The notes: generated by a model not told the origin, from the letters alone. DNA of 42,416 nt from Hungatella sp. UBA5385 (GCA_002409995.1 DHOR01000039.1:57361-99776); one strand, 5' to 3'. Counted from the stretch's first letter, positions 1-8,983 are shown. Numbers and translations are program-made.

Positions 1-800
1 AGAATGATCCTCTCCTTTTTCTCACTGAGATCAGGAACCGGTATGGCGGATAAAAGTGCCTGTGTATAGGGATGAAGAGGATTGTTAAAGAGCTCCTCTG
101 CCGGAGCCTTCTCCACCAGCTGTCCTAAATACATAACTGCTATATCATCTGAAAAATGATTGACTACAGAAAGGTCGTGGGTAATAAAGATATAAGTAAG
201 GTCCAGATCCTTCTGAAGCTTCTTTAGAAGATTTAAAATCTGCGCCTGAATGGAAACATCAAGAGCTGATACCGGCTCATCACATACAATAAATTTTGGC
301 TCCATTGCCAGCGCTCTGGCGATTCCGATTCTCTGCCGCCGTCCTCCATCCAGTTCATGGGGATAGGTATTGATGAGACGCTCTGCCAGTCCAACCGTTT
401 CCATCAGCTCCAGCACTCTTTTTTCAATTGCATGTTTATCTGTCAGAATTTTGTTCACCCTTATGGGTTCTCCAATAATCTGATTCACAGTCTGTCTTGG
501 GTCCAGAGAGGAAAATGGGTCCTGGAATATAATCTGCATTTCCTTGCGCTTCTTACGCATCTCTTCCTCTCTCAGCTTTGTAATATCCTGACCCTGAAAC
601 AGAACCTGACCGGAGGTGGGCTCTATCAGCCGGAGTACCGATCTTCCAGTAGTGGATTTTCCACAGCCTGACTCTCCTACAATTCCAAGGGTTTTTCCTC
701 TTTCTATGGTAAAGCTCACATCATCAACTGCATGGAGCATTCCCTTCGATGTTTTAAAATATTTCTTCAGATTTTTTACTTCCAGAATGTTATCAGCCAT
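1..800 (-). CDS. Oligopeptide/dipeptide ABC transporter ATP-binding subunit (OppF/DppF type), 3' end outside window
   Basis: This is the second ATPase of a peptide-type importer, which hydrolyses ATP at the inner membrane face to drive uptake. About 266 codons are visible and the C-terminus runs off the window edge. Reading the minus strand from ATG at 800 gives Walker A GESGCGKST, a Q-loop in IIFQDPFSSLDP, and Walker B FIVCDEPVSALDV. The expected LSGGQ signature reads LDGGRRQRIG, so its first serine is replaced by Asp, which is unusual though SGG/DGG variants occur in this family. AGGAGGG lies 7 bases before the start, inside the end of the upstream ATPase gene, and the two frames overlap by 8 bases. 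It is the last visible gene of the dpp operon. Confidence 0.93.
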   Translation of the reverse strand, partial: MADNILEVKNLKKYFKTSKGMLHAVDDVSFTIERGKTLGIVGESGCGKSTTGRSVLRLIEPTSGQVLFQGQDITKLREEEMRKKRKEMQIIFQDPFSSLDPRQTVNQIIGEPIRVNKILTDKHAIEKRVLELMETVGLAERLINTYPHELDGGRRQRIGIARALAMEPKFIVCDEPVSALDVSIQAQILNLLKKLQKDLDLTYIFITHDLSVVNHFSDDIAVMYLGQLVEKAPAEELFNNPLHPYTQALLSAIPVPDLSEKKERII

Positions 801-1806
801 TGGTCACCCTCCTCTTAATATGAAAATCAGGATCGTCATAAGCGATACAAGCTACATAATGAGTGCCACCCATATAGCGGTATTCAGGCTGTTTTTTCTC
901 GCAGTCTTCCGTTGCATAAGGACATCTGGAGGCAAAGGTGCAGCCTTCCGGCAGTTCTGTAGGGTCCGGCATCAGGCCTGGAATTGGCTGAAGCTCGCTT
1001 TTTCTGTCATTAATATTGGGAATAGAACCGAATAATCCTTCTGTATAAGGGTGTTTTGTATGATTAAATACCTCTTTCAGGGTCCCCTGCTCCACAATAC
1101 GTCCTGCATACATTACCATAACCTCATCACATACCTCTGCCACTATTCCCAGATCATGAGTAATTAGGATCATGGAGGTATCATACTGCTGCTTTAACCG
1201 TTTCATCAGCTCCAGTACCTGTGCCTGAATAGTAACATCAAGAGCTGTGGTAGGCTCATCTGCAATAAGAAGCTTGGGATTACATGCCAGCGCAATAGCG
1301 ATTACCACTCTCTGCTTCATACCGCCGGAAAACTGATGGGGGTATTCATGGGCTCTGCTTCCAGGTATTCCTACCATCTCAAGCATTTCCACAGCTTTAA
1401 CAAATGCATCTTTTTTAGAAAGTTTTTCATGAATCTCTATGGATTCCGCAATCTGTTCCCCAACTGTAAACACAGGATTTAAGGCGGTCATAGGATCCTG
1501 AAATATCATGGATATTTCCTGTCCCCTCACCTCTTCCAGCTGTCTGGGGCTCATATTCATAACATCCATTCCATCGATGATTATCTTATTGCATTCAATC
1601 ACTCCAGGCGGAGAAGGAATCAGACGCATCATAGCCATAGCAGTGGTGGTTTTTCCTGCTCCGGTCTCTCCAACCAGTCCAAGAGTCTTTTTTCTCTCCA
1701 ATTGAATATTCACACCGTTGACAGCGTGTACAACACCATCTTCTGTTTCATAACGGACTTTTAAATCAGAAACATCTAATATCAACTCTTTATTTTCTTG
1801 ACTCAT
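793..1806 (-). CDS. Oligopeptide/dipeptide ABC transporter ATP-binding subunit (OppD/DppD type)
   Basis: First ATPase of the peptide-type importer, 337 residues, normal for OppD/DppD. Walker A GETGAGKTT is at residues 46-54, the signature FSGGMKQR near 160, and Walker B LLIADEPTTALDV follows about 20 residues later. The C-terminal oligopeptide-transporter domain carries the family motif GCTFASRCPYA and a further CEKK cysteine. The start has GGAGGGG closely upstream and lies 12 bases after the permease stop. It probably pairs with the OppF-type ATPase as a heterodimer. The substrate (peptide, nickel or other) cannot be read from the ATPase. Confidence 0.95.
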   Translation of the reverse strand: MSQENKELILDVSDLKVRYETEDGVVHAVNGVNIQLERKKTLGLVGETGAGKTTTAMAMMRLIPSPPGVIECNKIIIDGMDVMNMSPRQLEEVRGQEISMIFQDPMTALNPVFTVGEQIAESIEIHEKLSKKDAFVKAVEMLEMVGIPGSRAHEYPHQFSGGMKQRVVIAIALACNPKLLIADEPTTALDVTIQAQVLELMKRLKQQYDTSMILITHDLGIVAEVCDEVMVMYAGRIVEQGTLKEVFNHTKHPYTEGLFGSIPNINDRKSELQPIPGLMPDPTELPEGCTFASRCPYATEDCEKKQPEYRYMGGTHYVACIAYDDPDFHIKRRVTNG

Positions 1807-1818
1807 GCCTTCCCCTCC

Positions 1819-2712
1819 TTACCGTTTCATCTTAGGATCCATTGCATCACGAAGACCGTCCCCAAGCATATTAAGTGCCAGAACAGTGATCATAATTGCC
1901 AGACCGGGAAACAATGTCATGTAGCTGTAGTCACGGATATACTTTCTTCCTTCTGAAAGCATGGCTCCCCATTCAGGAGCAGGAGCAGGAATTCCAAGTC
2001 CAAGGAAACATAAGGAGGAAGCGGAGATAATTGCAGATCCTACACGCAGGGTAACCTGAACCACAATTGGTGACAATGCATTGGGAAGAATATGTTTTAA
2101 TATAATCTGCCAGTCCTTCATTCCAATGGCTCTTGCTGCCTCTATGTATTCCTGATTGCGCACTGTTAAAACAGCTGCTCTGGACACCCTTATAAATGCT
2201 GGTGTACTGGTAACTCCAACTGCAATCATCAAATTAATCGTGCTCTGACCAAGTACAGATACTACAACAATGGCCAGAAGAATATGAGGAATGGATGCAA
2301 AAATATCACCGAAACGCATCAGCACATTTTCCACAACTCCCCCATAATAGCCTGCGACTGCTCCCAGAGTAACACCCAGAATAACTGCCACAATCACTGC
2401 CACAATTCCTATAGGAAGAGAATATCTGGCTCCCCATATGACACGAGCAAATATATCACGGCCTACATGGTCCGTTCCAAACAGATGCTGAAAGCTTGGC
2501 GGCTGAAGCCTCTGGGACACATTCTGGCTGACAATATCCTTTTGATAATCCAGAAACAAAGGTGCACCGATTGCCATGATTACTAGCAGAACAACAATCA
2601 CAAGACCTATGATGGCCCCTTTATTCTTCTTTAAATTTCTCCATATCTCAGCCATCTGGCTGCGTTTTGCATATTTTTTTGAAACCAGTTCCTGATTCGT
2701 ACTTGCTGCCAT
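1819..2712 (-). CDS. dppC: Peptide-type ABC transporter permease (DppC/OppC type)
   Basis: Inner-membrane permease of 297 residues. It has the DppC layout: a cytoplasmic N-terminus, a first membrane helix (about residues 33-52), the LFGTDHVGRDIFARV motif, then a BPD_transp_1 domain with about five more helices. The EAA coupling loop reads EAARAIGMKDWQIILKHILPN. GAGGTGAGAATAA precedes the ATG. It sits 11 bases after dppB and 12 bases before the first ATPase, so one transcript is expected. It forms the channel with DppB. dppC is used in the generic family sense, since a nickel or oligopeptide role cannot be excluded. Confidence 0.93.
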   Translation of the reverse strand: MAASTNQELVSKKYAKRSQMAEIWRNLKKNKGAIIGLVIVVLLVIMAIGAPLFLDYQKDIVSQNVSQRLQPPSFQHLFGTDHVGRDIFARVIWGARYSLPIGIVAVIVAVILGVTLGAVAGYYGGVVENVLMRFGDIFASIPHILLAIVVVSVLGQSTINLMIAVGVTSTPAFIRVSRAAVLTVRNQEYIEAARAIGMKDWQIILKHILPNALSPIVVQVTLRVGSAIISASSLCFLGLGIPAPAPEWGAMLSEGRKYIRDYSYMTLFPGLAIMITVLALNMLGDGLRDAMDPKMKR

Positions 2713-2723
2713 TTATTCTCACC

Positions 2724-3656
2724 TCACTTTGTATACTGTGCTTTAATACGGGGATCTACATAAGCGTACAAAATATCCACCAGAAGCTGTACCACGCAGA
2801 CAATCATAGTTGTAATAACCACACAGCCTGTAACCATGGGAATATCACGCATATTAATAGAATCCACAGTCAAACGGCCCACTCCCGGCCATGCAAATAC
2901 GGTTTCCACCAGAACAGCACCGCCCAGAATATAGGCAAACTGTACGCCTGCAATGGTGATAATAGGAATCAGGGCATTGCGGAGCGCATGGTGCATAATC
3001 ACCTTTTTTTCACTGACTCCCTTGGCACGGGCTGTACAGAGATAATCCTGACGAATCACATCTAACATAGAGGAACGTGTGGTTCGGGTCATAAGTGCTG
3101 CATTGTTGGTTCCTATGGTGATTGCAGGAAGCACCAGACTTCTCCAGCCTCCCAAATCCCCTCCTGAAGGGAACCAGCCCAAATTTAAGGCAAAGGCTAT
3201 AATCAGCAAAAGTCCCAGCCAGAACTGAGGCATGGATAAACCCAGCAATGCCAGCACAACCGAAACATTATCCTTCCATGTATTTTGATTCACTGCAGAA
3301 TAAACGCCTAATATGAGGGACAGAACCAGAGAGACTATAATAGCAGCCACTGACAGCTTTGCAGTAGCAGGAAAACGCTGGCAGTAAGTCTCCCAGACAT
3401 CCTTTTTACTCACATAAGAGGATCCCATATCCCCTTTTAACAGCCCCTTCATATAGTTTGCATAACGGATAATCAGGGGATCGTTAAATCCATAATCTTC
3501 TCTCACCTTTTCAATCATTTCATCCGTAGCCTGGTCTCCTGCAATAATGAGGGCGGGGTCTCCCGGTGCAAGATCCATAATAAAATAAATGACAAAGGAT
3601 ACACAGATTAAAACCGGTATCAGCATTAACAGTCTTTTTATAATGTATCGATGCAT
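2724..3656 (-). CDS. dppB: Peptide-type ABC transporter permease (DppB/OppB type)
   Basis: Inner-membrane permease of 310 residues starting MHRYIIKRLL. I chose the ATG at 3656 rather than an in-frame TTG five codons upstream, because GGAGG lies 8 bases before the ATG and would overlap the TTG start. It has an N-terminal helix, the ADLAPGDPA-like segment typical of DppB (MDLAPGDPALIIAG), and an EAA loop reading CTARAKGVSEKKVIMHHALRN. The C-terminal helix contains the family pattern VETVFAWPGVGRL. It is separated from dppA by a stable hairpin, which may set the usual excess of binding protein over permease. Confidence 0.94.
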   Translation of the reverse strand: MHRYIIKRLLMLIPVLICVSFVIYFIMDLAPGDPALIIAGDQATDEMIEKVREDYGFNDPLIIRYANYMKGLLKGDMGSSYVSKKDVWETYCQRFPATAKLSVAAIIVSLVLSLILGVYSAVNQNTWKDNVSVVLALLGLSMPQFWLGLLLIIAFALNLGWFPSGGDLGGWRSLVLPAITIGTNNAALMTRTTRSSMLDVIRQDYLCTARAKGVSEKKVIMHHALRNALIPIITIAGVQFAYILGGAVLVETVFAWPGVGRLTVDSINMRDIPMVTGCVVITTMIVCVVQLLVDILYAYVDPRIKAQYTK

Positions 3657-3684
3657 ACACTTTTCCTCCAATCCATTTTTCTAT

Positions 3685-3720
3685 AGAGGCACTGCATGGA
3701 AATATCCACGAAGTGCCTCT
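3685..3720 (-). other. Intercistronic hairpin between dppA and dppB
   Basis: AGAGGCACT (3685-3693) and AGTGCCTCT (3712-3720) form a perfect 9-bp stem with an 18-base loop in the gap between the dppA stop and the dppB start. No run of U follows directly on the minus strand (the next bases are ATAGAAAAATGG), so it looks more like an RNA-stabilising or partial-termination element than a full terminator. Such hairpins are common between binding-protein and permease genes. Confidence 0.6.
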
Positions 3721-3729
3721 GAAGTGTTA

Positions 3730-5346
3730 TTATTCTTCTACCATGTAGGCATAGGTAAAGTCATGGCAGCCTGTAGCATTGAGCTTAATTCCCTGAAGAC
3801 TTGTCTTCTTTGCAATATTTAAAGTTTCTACATACAGAGGAATACATAATGCTTCATCAACCACAAAGGTCTGCAGCTCATCATACATAGTCTGGCGTTT
3901 TTCCGGATCCTGCTCAATCAGCGCTGCATCCAGCTTTGCATCAAACTCCGGATCAGAAAACTTCATACGGTTATTGCCGGAATTTGTATAAAATAGGAGT
4001 CGTAAATTATTGTCAATAGAAACCAGAGAAACATGGGCTGCCATACAGGCATCATGTTCGTTATTCTTAATCATGGAGTTACGAACTGCAGTCTCTACCT
4101 CTTCGATCACCAAAGTAATTCCCACTTCTGCCAGCTGTGCCTGAAGAACGGGAGCAATGGCACGTGAGGTGGAATCGTGGCACAGAACGGAAAATGTAAA
4201 TCCATCTGCATATCCTGCTTCCTCAAGAAGCTTTTTAGCCTCTTCCACATTATAGTTATAACCTTCCATACCGCCATAAAAACCAGCAGAAATATCAGTG
4301 AAATAGTAATTTTGAACTTCTCCGAATCCATTGGCAGCAACAGCAACCACATCATCCTTATTGATTGCCATATTCATTGCCTGACGAACACGAATATCTT
4401 TAAATGGAGCACCATGTTCTTCTGATACATTCATTACCATATAGTTGAGACGGGTGCCCTTCATCTGGATTAAATCCAGGTTTGCATCTTCTGCAATATA
4501 CTCCAGTTCCATAGTGGAAGGTGTCTGGCAGTAATCAATATCTCCTGTCTGCAGTGCAATGACACGGGTTGCATCCTCTGCATACTGACGGAAGATAAGT
4601 TTTTCTGTTTTAGGAGCTTCACCAAAATATTTGTCAAAGCGCAGCATAGATACTTCATTGCCAAAGTCAATATTTTCATAGTAAAATGCACCTGATCCAA
4701 TGGTTGTTCCCTCTTCTCCCTTTTCTTCCAAAGCCTTTTCTGACAAAATTGCCATATTAGGATTTGTTATATCAAAGAGAAATCCTGTAGAAGGTCCTGA
4801 AAGGGTGATTTCCAGAGTGTTATCATCAATGGCTTTCATTGATTCGATAATCTGCACCTTGGAAGCCACAAATGAGAATTCCTCTCCTCTGGTAAAAGTG
4901 AAGATAACGTCACTTGCCTTTACAGGCTCTCCATTGTGGAAATAAGCATTTTTATTGAGGTTAAAGGTATAAACCATTCCATCGTCTGAAACTGTATAGC
5001 TATCAGCCAGATCCGGAATATAAGACTGACTATCATAATCCCACTTCAAAAGATTACTATGGCTGACCGTATAAAAAATCTGATTAGTAATTGAACTGGT
5101 ATTCTGTGGATCTGATGTGGTAAATACATTGGCAAGTCCGATGATCAGTTCTTTTTTAAATGCGGCATTGTCATCCGGCGGAACTTCTCCGGTTACGGAC
5201 TCCCCAACAGCCACAGTTCCAGCCTGACTTGCCGGCTCACTGTCTCCTCCTGTACCCGCCGGCTTCCCACAGCCTGCTAAACCCAGGACAGCAGTAACAC
5301 AAAGCCCCCAGGCAGCCACTTGTTTCATTCTTTTTTTCATGAACAT
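3730..5346 (-). CDS. dppA: Extracellular solute-binding lipoprotein, family 5 (DppA/OppA type)
   Basis: Captures the substrate outside the cell and delivers it to DppBC. 538 residues with a lipoprotein signal: basic start MFMKKRMK, a hydrophobic stretch, and the lipobox LAGC with the lipidated Cys near residue 26. A low-complexity linker follows, then the SBP_bac_5 domain with motifs such as LADSYTVSDDGMVYTF and the FHNGEPVKASDVIFTF segment. AAGGAGGG precedes the ATG by about 7 bases. It is the first gene of the operon and is preceded by a sigma-54 promoter. Ligand type is not decided by the sequence: dipeptides, oligopeptides, nickel chelates and heme are all known in family 5. Confidence 0.93.
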   Translation of the reverse strand: MFMKKRMKQVAAWGLCVTAVLGLAGCGKPAGTGGDSEPASQAGTVAVGESVTGEVPPDDNAAFKKELIIGLANVFTTSDPQNTSSITNQIFYTVSHSNLLKWDYDSQSYIPDLADSYTVSDDGMVYTFNLNKNAYFHNGEPVKASDVIFTFTRGEEFSFVASKVQIIESMKAIDDNTLEITLSGPSTGFLFDITNPNMAILSEKALEEKGEEGTTIGSGAFYYENIDFGNEVSMLRFDKYFGEAPKTEKLIFRQYAEDATRVIALQTGDIDYCQTPSTMELEYIAEDANLDLIQMKGTRLNYMVMNVSEEHGAPFKDIRVRQAMNMAINKDDVVAVAANGFGEVQNYYFTDISAGFYGGMEGYNYNVEEAKKLLEEAGYADGFTFSVLCHDSTSRAIAPVLQAQLAEVGITLVIEEVETAVRNSMIKNNEHDACMAAHVSLVSIDNNLRLLFYTNSGNNRMKFSDPEFDAKLDAALIEQDPEKRQTMYDELQTFVVDEALCIPLYVETLNIAKKTSLQGIKLNATGCHDFTYAYMVEE

Positions 5347-5397
5347 ACAAAACCCTCCTTAATAATTTTTCTTTCCTATCGGATACCTATATATACC

Positions 5398-5412
5398 GCA
5401 AGATTCATGCCA
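5398..5412 (-). promoter_or_regulatory. Sigma-54 (-24/-12) promoter of dppA operon
   Basis: The minus strand reads TGGCATGAATCTTGCG. This matches the consensus TGGCAC-N5-TTGCW with the invariant GG and GC exactly 10 bases apart. Transcription would start about 12 bases after the GC, near 5386, some 40 bases before dppA. A sigma-54 activator gene and rpoN lie just upstream, which strongly supports the call. Confidence 0.88.
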
Positions 5413-5449
5413 GACTGTTTTTGCCCTGAAAACTGATTATTTGACAAAT

Positions 5450-5492
5450 AAAACAGGCAAATTTTGCCTCTTCGGAAAAATTTGCCTGTTTT
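5450..5492 (-). terminator. Perfect 16-bp inverted repeat: terminator of the response regulator gene and/or activator site
   Basis: AAAACAGGCAAATTTT (5450-5465) and its exact complement (5477-5492) flank an 11-base loop. The repeat starts 2 bases after the response regulator stop. On the minus strand the 3' arm ends in a U-rich stretch (UUUUAUUUG), so it can terminate that gene. Its centre lies about 85 bases upstream of the predicted dppA start site, a usual distance for an NtrC-type enhancer site. Both roles are possible at once. Confidence 0.65.
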
Positions 5493-5494
5493 AC

Positions 5495-6874
5495 TTAAAC
5501 ATTTAACTGATATTCTTTAATTTTATTTCGTAAACCGCGCTCACTGATTCCCAGCTCTTGTGCAGTTATCTTTTGACGTCCCCCATTACGTTTTAAGGCA
5601 GCCCCTATTACAATTCGTTCCACCTCATTCATAGAGAGCCCTGCCAGCTGCTCCTCCAGAGAAAGCCCCTGACGCAGGCTTTTCCTTTTCTCTCCTTGTA
5701 TGCCTTCTTCCTGTATCTGTAAAGGAAGGTCTTCAATTTCAATGTAATCCTCACTGGTAAGAATCACAGCATATTCCAAAGCATTGGCAAGCTCTCTTAC
5801 GTTGCCCGGATAATGATAAGATAGAAGAAGCCGCTCTGCCTCCACTGTCATTCCAGGAAGCTTCTTTTCCTGCTCCTCACTGTACTTCTGCAAAAAATGC
5901 TGAATCAAAAGGGGAATGTCCTGTTTGCGTTCTCTTAAAGGAGGAAGGTGAATTTCTACAATGTTAAGTCTGTAAAATAAGTCTCTCCGAAAACTACCCT
6001 CTTTCACCATTGCTCTTAAATCCCGATTGGTCGCTGCAATCACCCGTACATCAATGGTTTTTACCTCATTGCCTCCAATCGGAGTAAATTGTTTCTGTTC
6101 CAGCACCCTTAATAGCTTTCCCTGGAGAATCAAAGGCATATCTCCCACTTCATCTAAAAAGAGGGTTCCTTCATCAGCAAGCTCAAATTTCCCCTTTTTA
6201 TCATCCACTGCGCCAGTAAAGGAACCTTTTTTATGACCAAAAAACTCCTCTTCCAGCAATCCTTCAGGAATGGCGGCACAATTCACCTCTACGAATTTTC
6301 TGTTTTTCCGTTTGCTCTGATAGTGAATTGCTCTTGCAACCAGCTCCTTACCTGTCCCGCTTTCTCCTGTGATGGTTACACTGGTGTTCACATCCTTCAC
6401 CTTTTCAATCATCTGGTATACCTGCTGCATAGCGGAGCTTTTTCCTATCATTCCCCCATAGGTATAACGGCTCTCCAGTTCTTTGCTTAAATATTCCACA
6501 CGATCATTTAAATAGCGAAATTCCAGGGCCTGCCTGATAAAGATCATGAGTTCCTCTAAATCCAGAGGCTTGGATAAATAAGAAAATGCACCGTGCTTCA
6601 TAGCCTCTACTGATGATCGAATGCTTCCATAGGCTGTCATAATAATCACTGCTATGGTGGAATCATAAGCCTTAATCTGCTCCAGCACCTTAATCCCATC
6701 CTGATCCCCAATTCTTAAATCTAACAGAACCAGATCAAAGCTTTGTTCCAATACCATCTGTAAACCGGTTTGCGCATCTGTCACAGCGATGACTTTATAG
6801 TCCTTTTCCAGCGCCAATGTGAGAGAGGCACAGATCGCCCGCTCATCATCAATTATTAAGATTGCCGATTTCAT
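5495..6874 (-). CDS. Sigma-54-dependent response regulator, NtrC family
   Basis: Activator of sigma-54 promoters, 459 residues. An N-terminal receiver has the acidic pair at D9/D10, a phospho-acceptor Asp at 52 (LVLLDLRIGD) and the conserved Lys in YLSKPLDL. A central AAA+ domain carries Walker A GESGTGKE near 165, the sigma-54 contact loop as GSFTGA (GAFTGA in most relatives) and Walker B LFLDEVGDMP. A C-terminal Fis-type helix-turn-helix contains LGISERGLRNKIKEY. The start overlaps the kinase stop by 4 bases (ATGA), so the pair is translationally coupled. The nearest downstream target is the dpp operon. A role in two-component control of peptide uptake is inferred from position and promoter type. 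Confidence 0.95.
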   Translation of the reverse strand: MKSAILIIDDERAICASLTLALEKDYKVIAVTDAQTGLQMVLEQSFDLVLLDLRIGDQDGIKVLEQIKAYDSTIAVIIMTAYGSIRSSVEAMKHGAFSYLSKPLDLEELMIFIRQALEFRYLNDRVEYLSKELESRYTYGGMIGKSSAMQQVYQMIEKVKDVNTSVTITGESGTGKELVARAIHYQSKRKNRKFVEVNCAAIPEGLLEEEFFGHKKGSFTGAVDDKKGKFELADEGTLFLDEVGDMPLILQGKLLRVLEQKQFTPIGGNEVKTIDVRVIAATNRDLRAMVKEGSFRRDLFYRLNIVEIHLPPLRERKQDIPLLIQHFLQKYSEEQEKKLPGMTVEAERLLLSYHYPGNVRELANALEYAVILTSEDYIEIEDLPLQIQEEGIQGEKRKSLRQGLSLEEQLAGLSMNEVERIVIGAALKRNGGRQKITAQELGISERGLRNKIKEYQLNV

Positions 6875-8904
6875 TCTAAACTCTCCTCTGCTGCCGCCAT
6901 ATTAAACTTCATGGTTATTTTTGTATATTCAAATTGTTTACTCTCTATGTATAAAACGCCTCCATTCTCCTCTATATAACTCTTTGATAGAGCCAGTCCC
7001 AGACCGGAGCCTGTGGACTTAGTAGTAAAAAATGGATCTGTACATCTTCTGATCTCCTTTTCTGTCATTCCACAGCCCTGATCCTCGATCATAATAACAA
7101 CCTGCTGATCCTCAGCTCTGGATTCTATCTTCAGGAAAAGGGAACCTTCACGTTTTTCTGACTCACCATTTAATTTTCGTTCCATAGATTCGATTCCATT
7201 GAGAATAATATTAATTAAAACCTGTTTCAGCTGGTTTTTATCAACCTGTATCATCAAACCAGCCTCTGTCTGAACCTCCACTTTTATATAGCCCTGCTTC
7301 ACAACTGCCTGAGTCAGATATCTGCATTCTTCAATAGCTCTTTCAACATCAACCATAGAGACTTCTCTTTTGGCTGGTTTTGCATAATTCAGAAGCCCAT
7401 CAATGAGACGGCTGATACGATCCACCTCATCCGGAACAAATTCCGCAAACATATCCTGAACCTGCTGATCACCCCTTCGAGTAACAAGCAGAGCTGCAAA
7501 GGTTCTAATGGACATCAGGGGGTTCTTAACTTCATGAGCAATTCCTGCAACCAGACGGTTTAAAGCCTTCCCCTTCTCCTTTTCAAATGCAAGCCGTTTC
7601 TCCTGTTCCTCCTTAGTAATGTCGGAAACAGTTAATAGAATTCCTCCCCCTATACCGGGATCTGCAGCCGGCAGAACATTGCACTGATAAGTGCGTAACT
7701 CTCCTCCCTGTCCTTCTGCAGTAACAATACGGTCAATCCGTTTTCCACCCTCTTCCAGACTTTTTTGTCCTATCCGTTCCACAATATTCTTAAAAAATGT
7801 AATATCTAGAATACTGGAATTCTCCTTTCTCTCCTGGGCTGCAATGGTATCGATTCCTGCCATAAGACAAGCGCTATTATTCATGGCGCGGATATTATAC
7901 TTCTGGTCAAAGAGCACCATACCGTTGGGTGAATTCTCTATTAAACACCTTTGAAGATCATTGGAATCCTGTATCTGAATAATATGACGTTCCAATTCTG
8001 CATTGGCGCCTTTTAGTTCTCTGGTCTTCTCTTCCACCTGCATTTTTAATACAGTCTGAATTCTGTGATTAAAAACTGCATAAACGCACCATAGCGCAGC
8101 GGCTATAGAAAATATGTAAATACCTCTCCGTATGAATATTCCTCTATCATAAATCGATTCTTCAATGGTCCATTTTTCATAGATTCTTTCATATTCTCCA
8201 TTAGTACGCAGCTGCATCAGACCATTGTTAAGCATGCGCCTCAGGTTATGATCCCCAACCTGAGTCAGTATGCCAAAACGCACCGTTGACATATAGTTAT
8301 TGGAAATAGAATAGCTATTCTCCAGATTCTGATCATAGATCTGCCATAGAATGCTGTCCTTCACTCCAATAATAGCCTTTGATTTCCCTTCCTTGTGGTT
8401 CATAAATATATCACTCTGATTTCCCATTGCCATATACTTGGAAGCTCCTATTTTAGAAATAAGAGAATAGCTTGCAGTACCATACTCAAAAACGGCTGTT
8501 ATTCCTGATAAATCAGGGTTCTCTTCTCCCTTCAGAAGATCATTCTCCACTACCAGACACAGGGTTGAGGAAGAAACCTCCTCTGTCATCTGTTCCTGAT
8601 TGGATTCATCAAACAAAGCTCCCAGCACCAGATCAACTTCTCCCCTTTTCAGGGCAGCCATACAGTCGCTGTATTTTTCCATAGGCATATAATCCAAAAC
8701 TAAATTCTGGTCTGCTGCAATCTGATTTAAGATATCCACATGCATCCCAACTGGCTTCCCCTCCTCCAGAAACTGATAAGGAGGCATGTTACAACAGTAT
8801 GCCACTCTTAAATTAATGGTCAAAGCTTTGGCAGGAATGTAATGATACAGCAGAAGAAACAAAACTATTATCAGGGTTCCTAACCCTTTTATTCCCCTCT
8901 TCAT
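6871..8904 (-). CDS. Sensor histidine kinase with extracytoplasmic family 3 solute-binding domain
   Basis: 677 residues. Order: signal/membrane helix (about 8-25), a family 3 solute-binding domain (about 33-250, starting LRVAYCCNMPPYQF, with AALKRGEVDLVLGALF), one membrane helix (about 260-280), a coiled coil, a PAS domain (about 320-430), then HisKA with the phosphorylated His at about 457 (GIAHEVKNPL) and HATPase with an N box (NIILNGIES), DQGCGM and GSGLGLALSKSY. This is a NtrB/AtoS-like cytoplasmic half joined to a binding-protein sensor, so a small ligand such as an amino acid is probably read directly. The ATG at 8904 was preferred over a TTG two codons earlier because GAGAGG lies 8 bases before it. 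Confidence 0.93.
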   Translation of the reverse strand: MKRGIKGLGTLIIVLFLLLYHYIPAKALTINLRVAYCCNMPPYQFLEEGKPVGMHVDILNQIAADQNLVLDYMPMEKYSDCMAALKRGEVDLVLGALFDESNQEQMTEEVSSSTLCLVVENDLLKGEENPDLSGITAVFEYGTASYSLISKIGASKYMAMGNQSDIFMNHKEGKSKAIIGVKDSILWQIYDQNLENSYSISNNYMSTVRFGILTQVGDHNLRRMLNNGLMQLRTNGEYERIYEKWTIEESIYDRGIFIRRGIYIFSIAAALWCVYAVFNHRIQTVLKMQVEEKTRELKGANAELERHIIQIQDSNDLQRCLIENSPNGMVLFDQKYNIRAMNNSACLMAGIDTIAAQERKENSSILDITFFKNIVERIGQKSLEEGGKRIDRIVTAEGQGGELRTYQCNVLPAADPGIGGGILLTVSDITKEEQEKRLAFEKEKGKALNRLVAGIAHEVKNPLMSIRTFAALLVTRRGDQQVQDMFAEFVPDEVDRISRLIDGLLNYAKPAKREVSMVDVERAIEECRYLTQAVVKQGYIKVEVQTEAGLMIQVDKNQLKQVLINIILNGIESMERKLNGESEKREGSLFLKIESRAEDQQVVIMIEDQGCGMTEKEIRRCTDPFFTTKSTGSGLGLALSKSYIEENGGVLYIESKQFEYTKITMKFNMAAAEESLE

Positions 8905-8954
8905 ACTCAATCCCTCTCTACTACTTTTTAAATTGTCAGGCTCTATTTTTATTT

Positions 8955-8983
8955 ATTATAGACAAACTTTTACACTTATTCAA
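8955..8983 (-). promoter_or_regulatory. Sigma-70-type promoter of the kinase-regulator operon
   Basis: The minus strand shows TTGAAT (8978-8983), a 17-base spacer and a perfect TATAAT (8955-8960). It lies about 50 bases upstream of the kinase start and back to back with the rpoN promoter. Confidence 0.7.

Noticed and set aside
793..800. Overlap of the two transporter ATPase genes considered as a frameshift
   Set aside because: Both proteins are complete at this junction and the second has its own well-spaced AGGAGGG, so it is a normal operon overlap.
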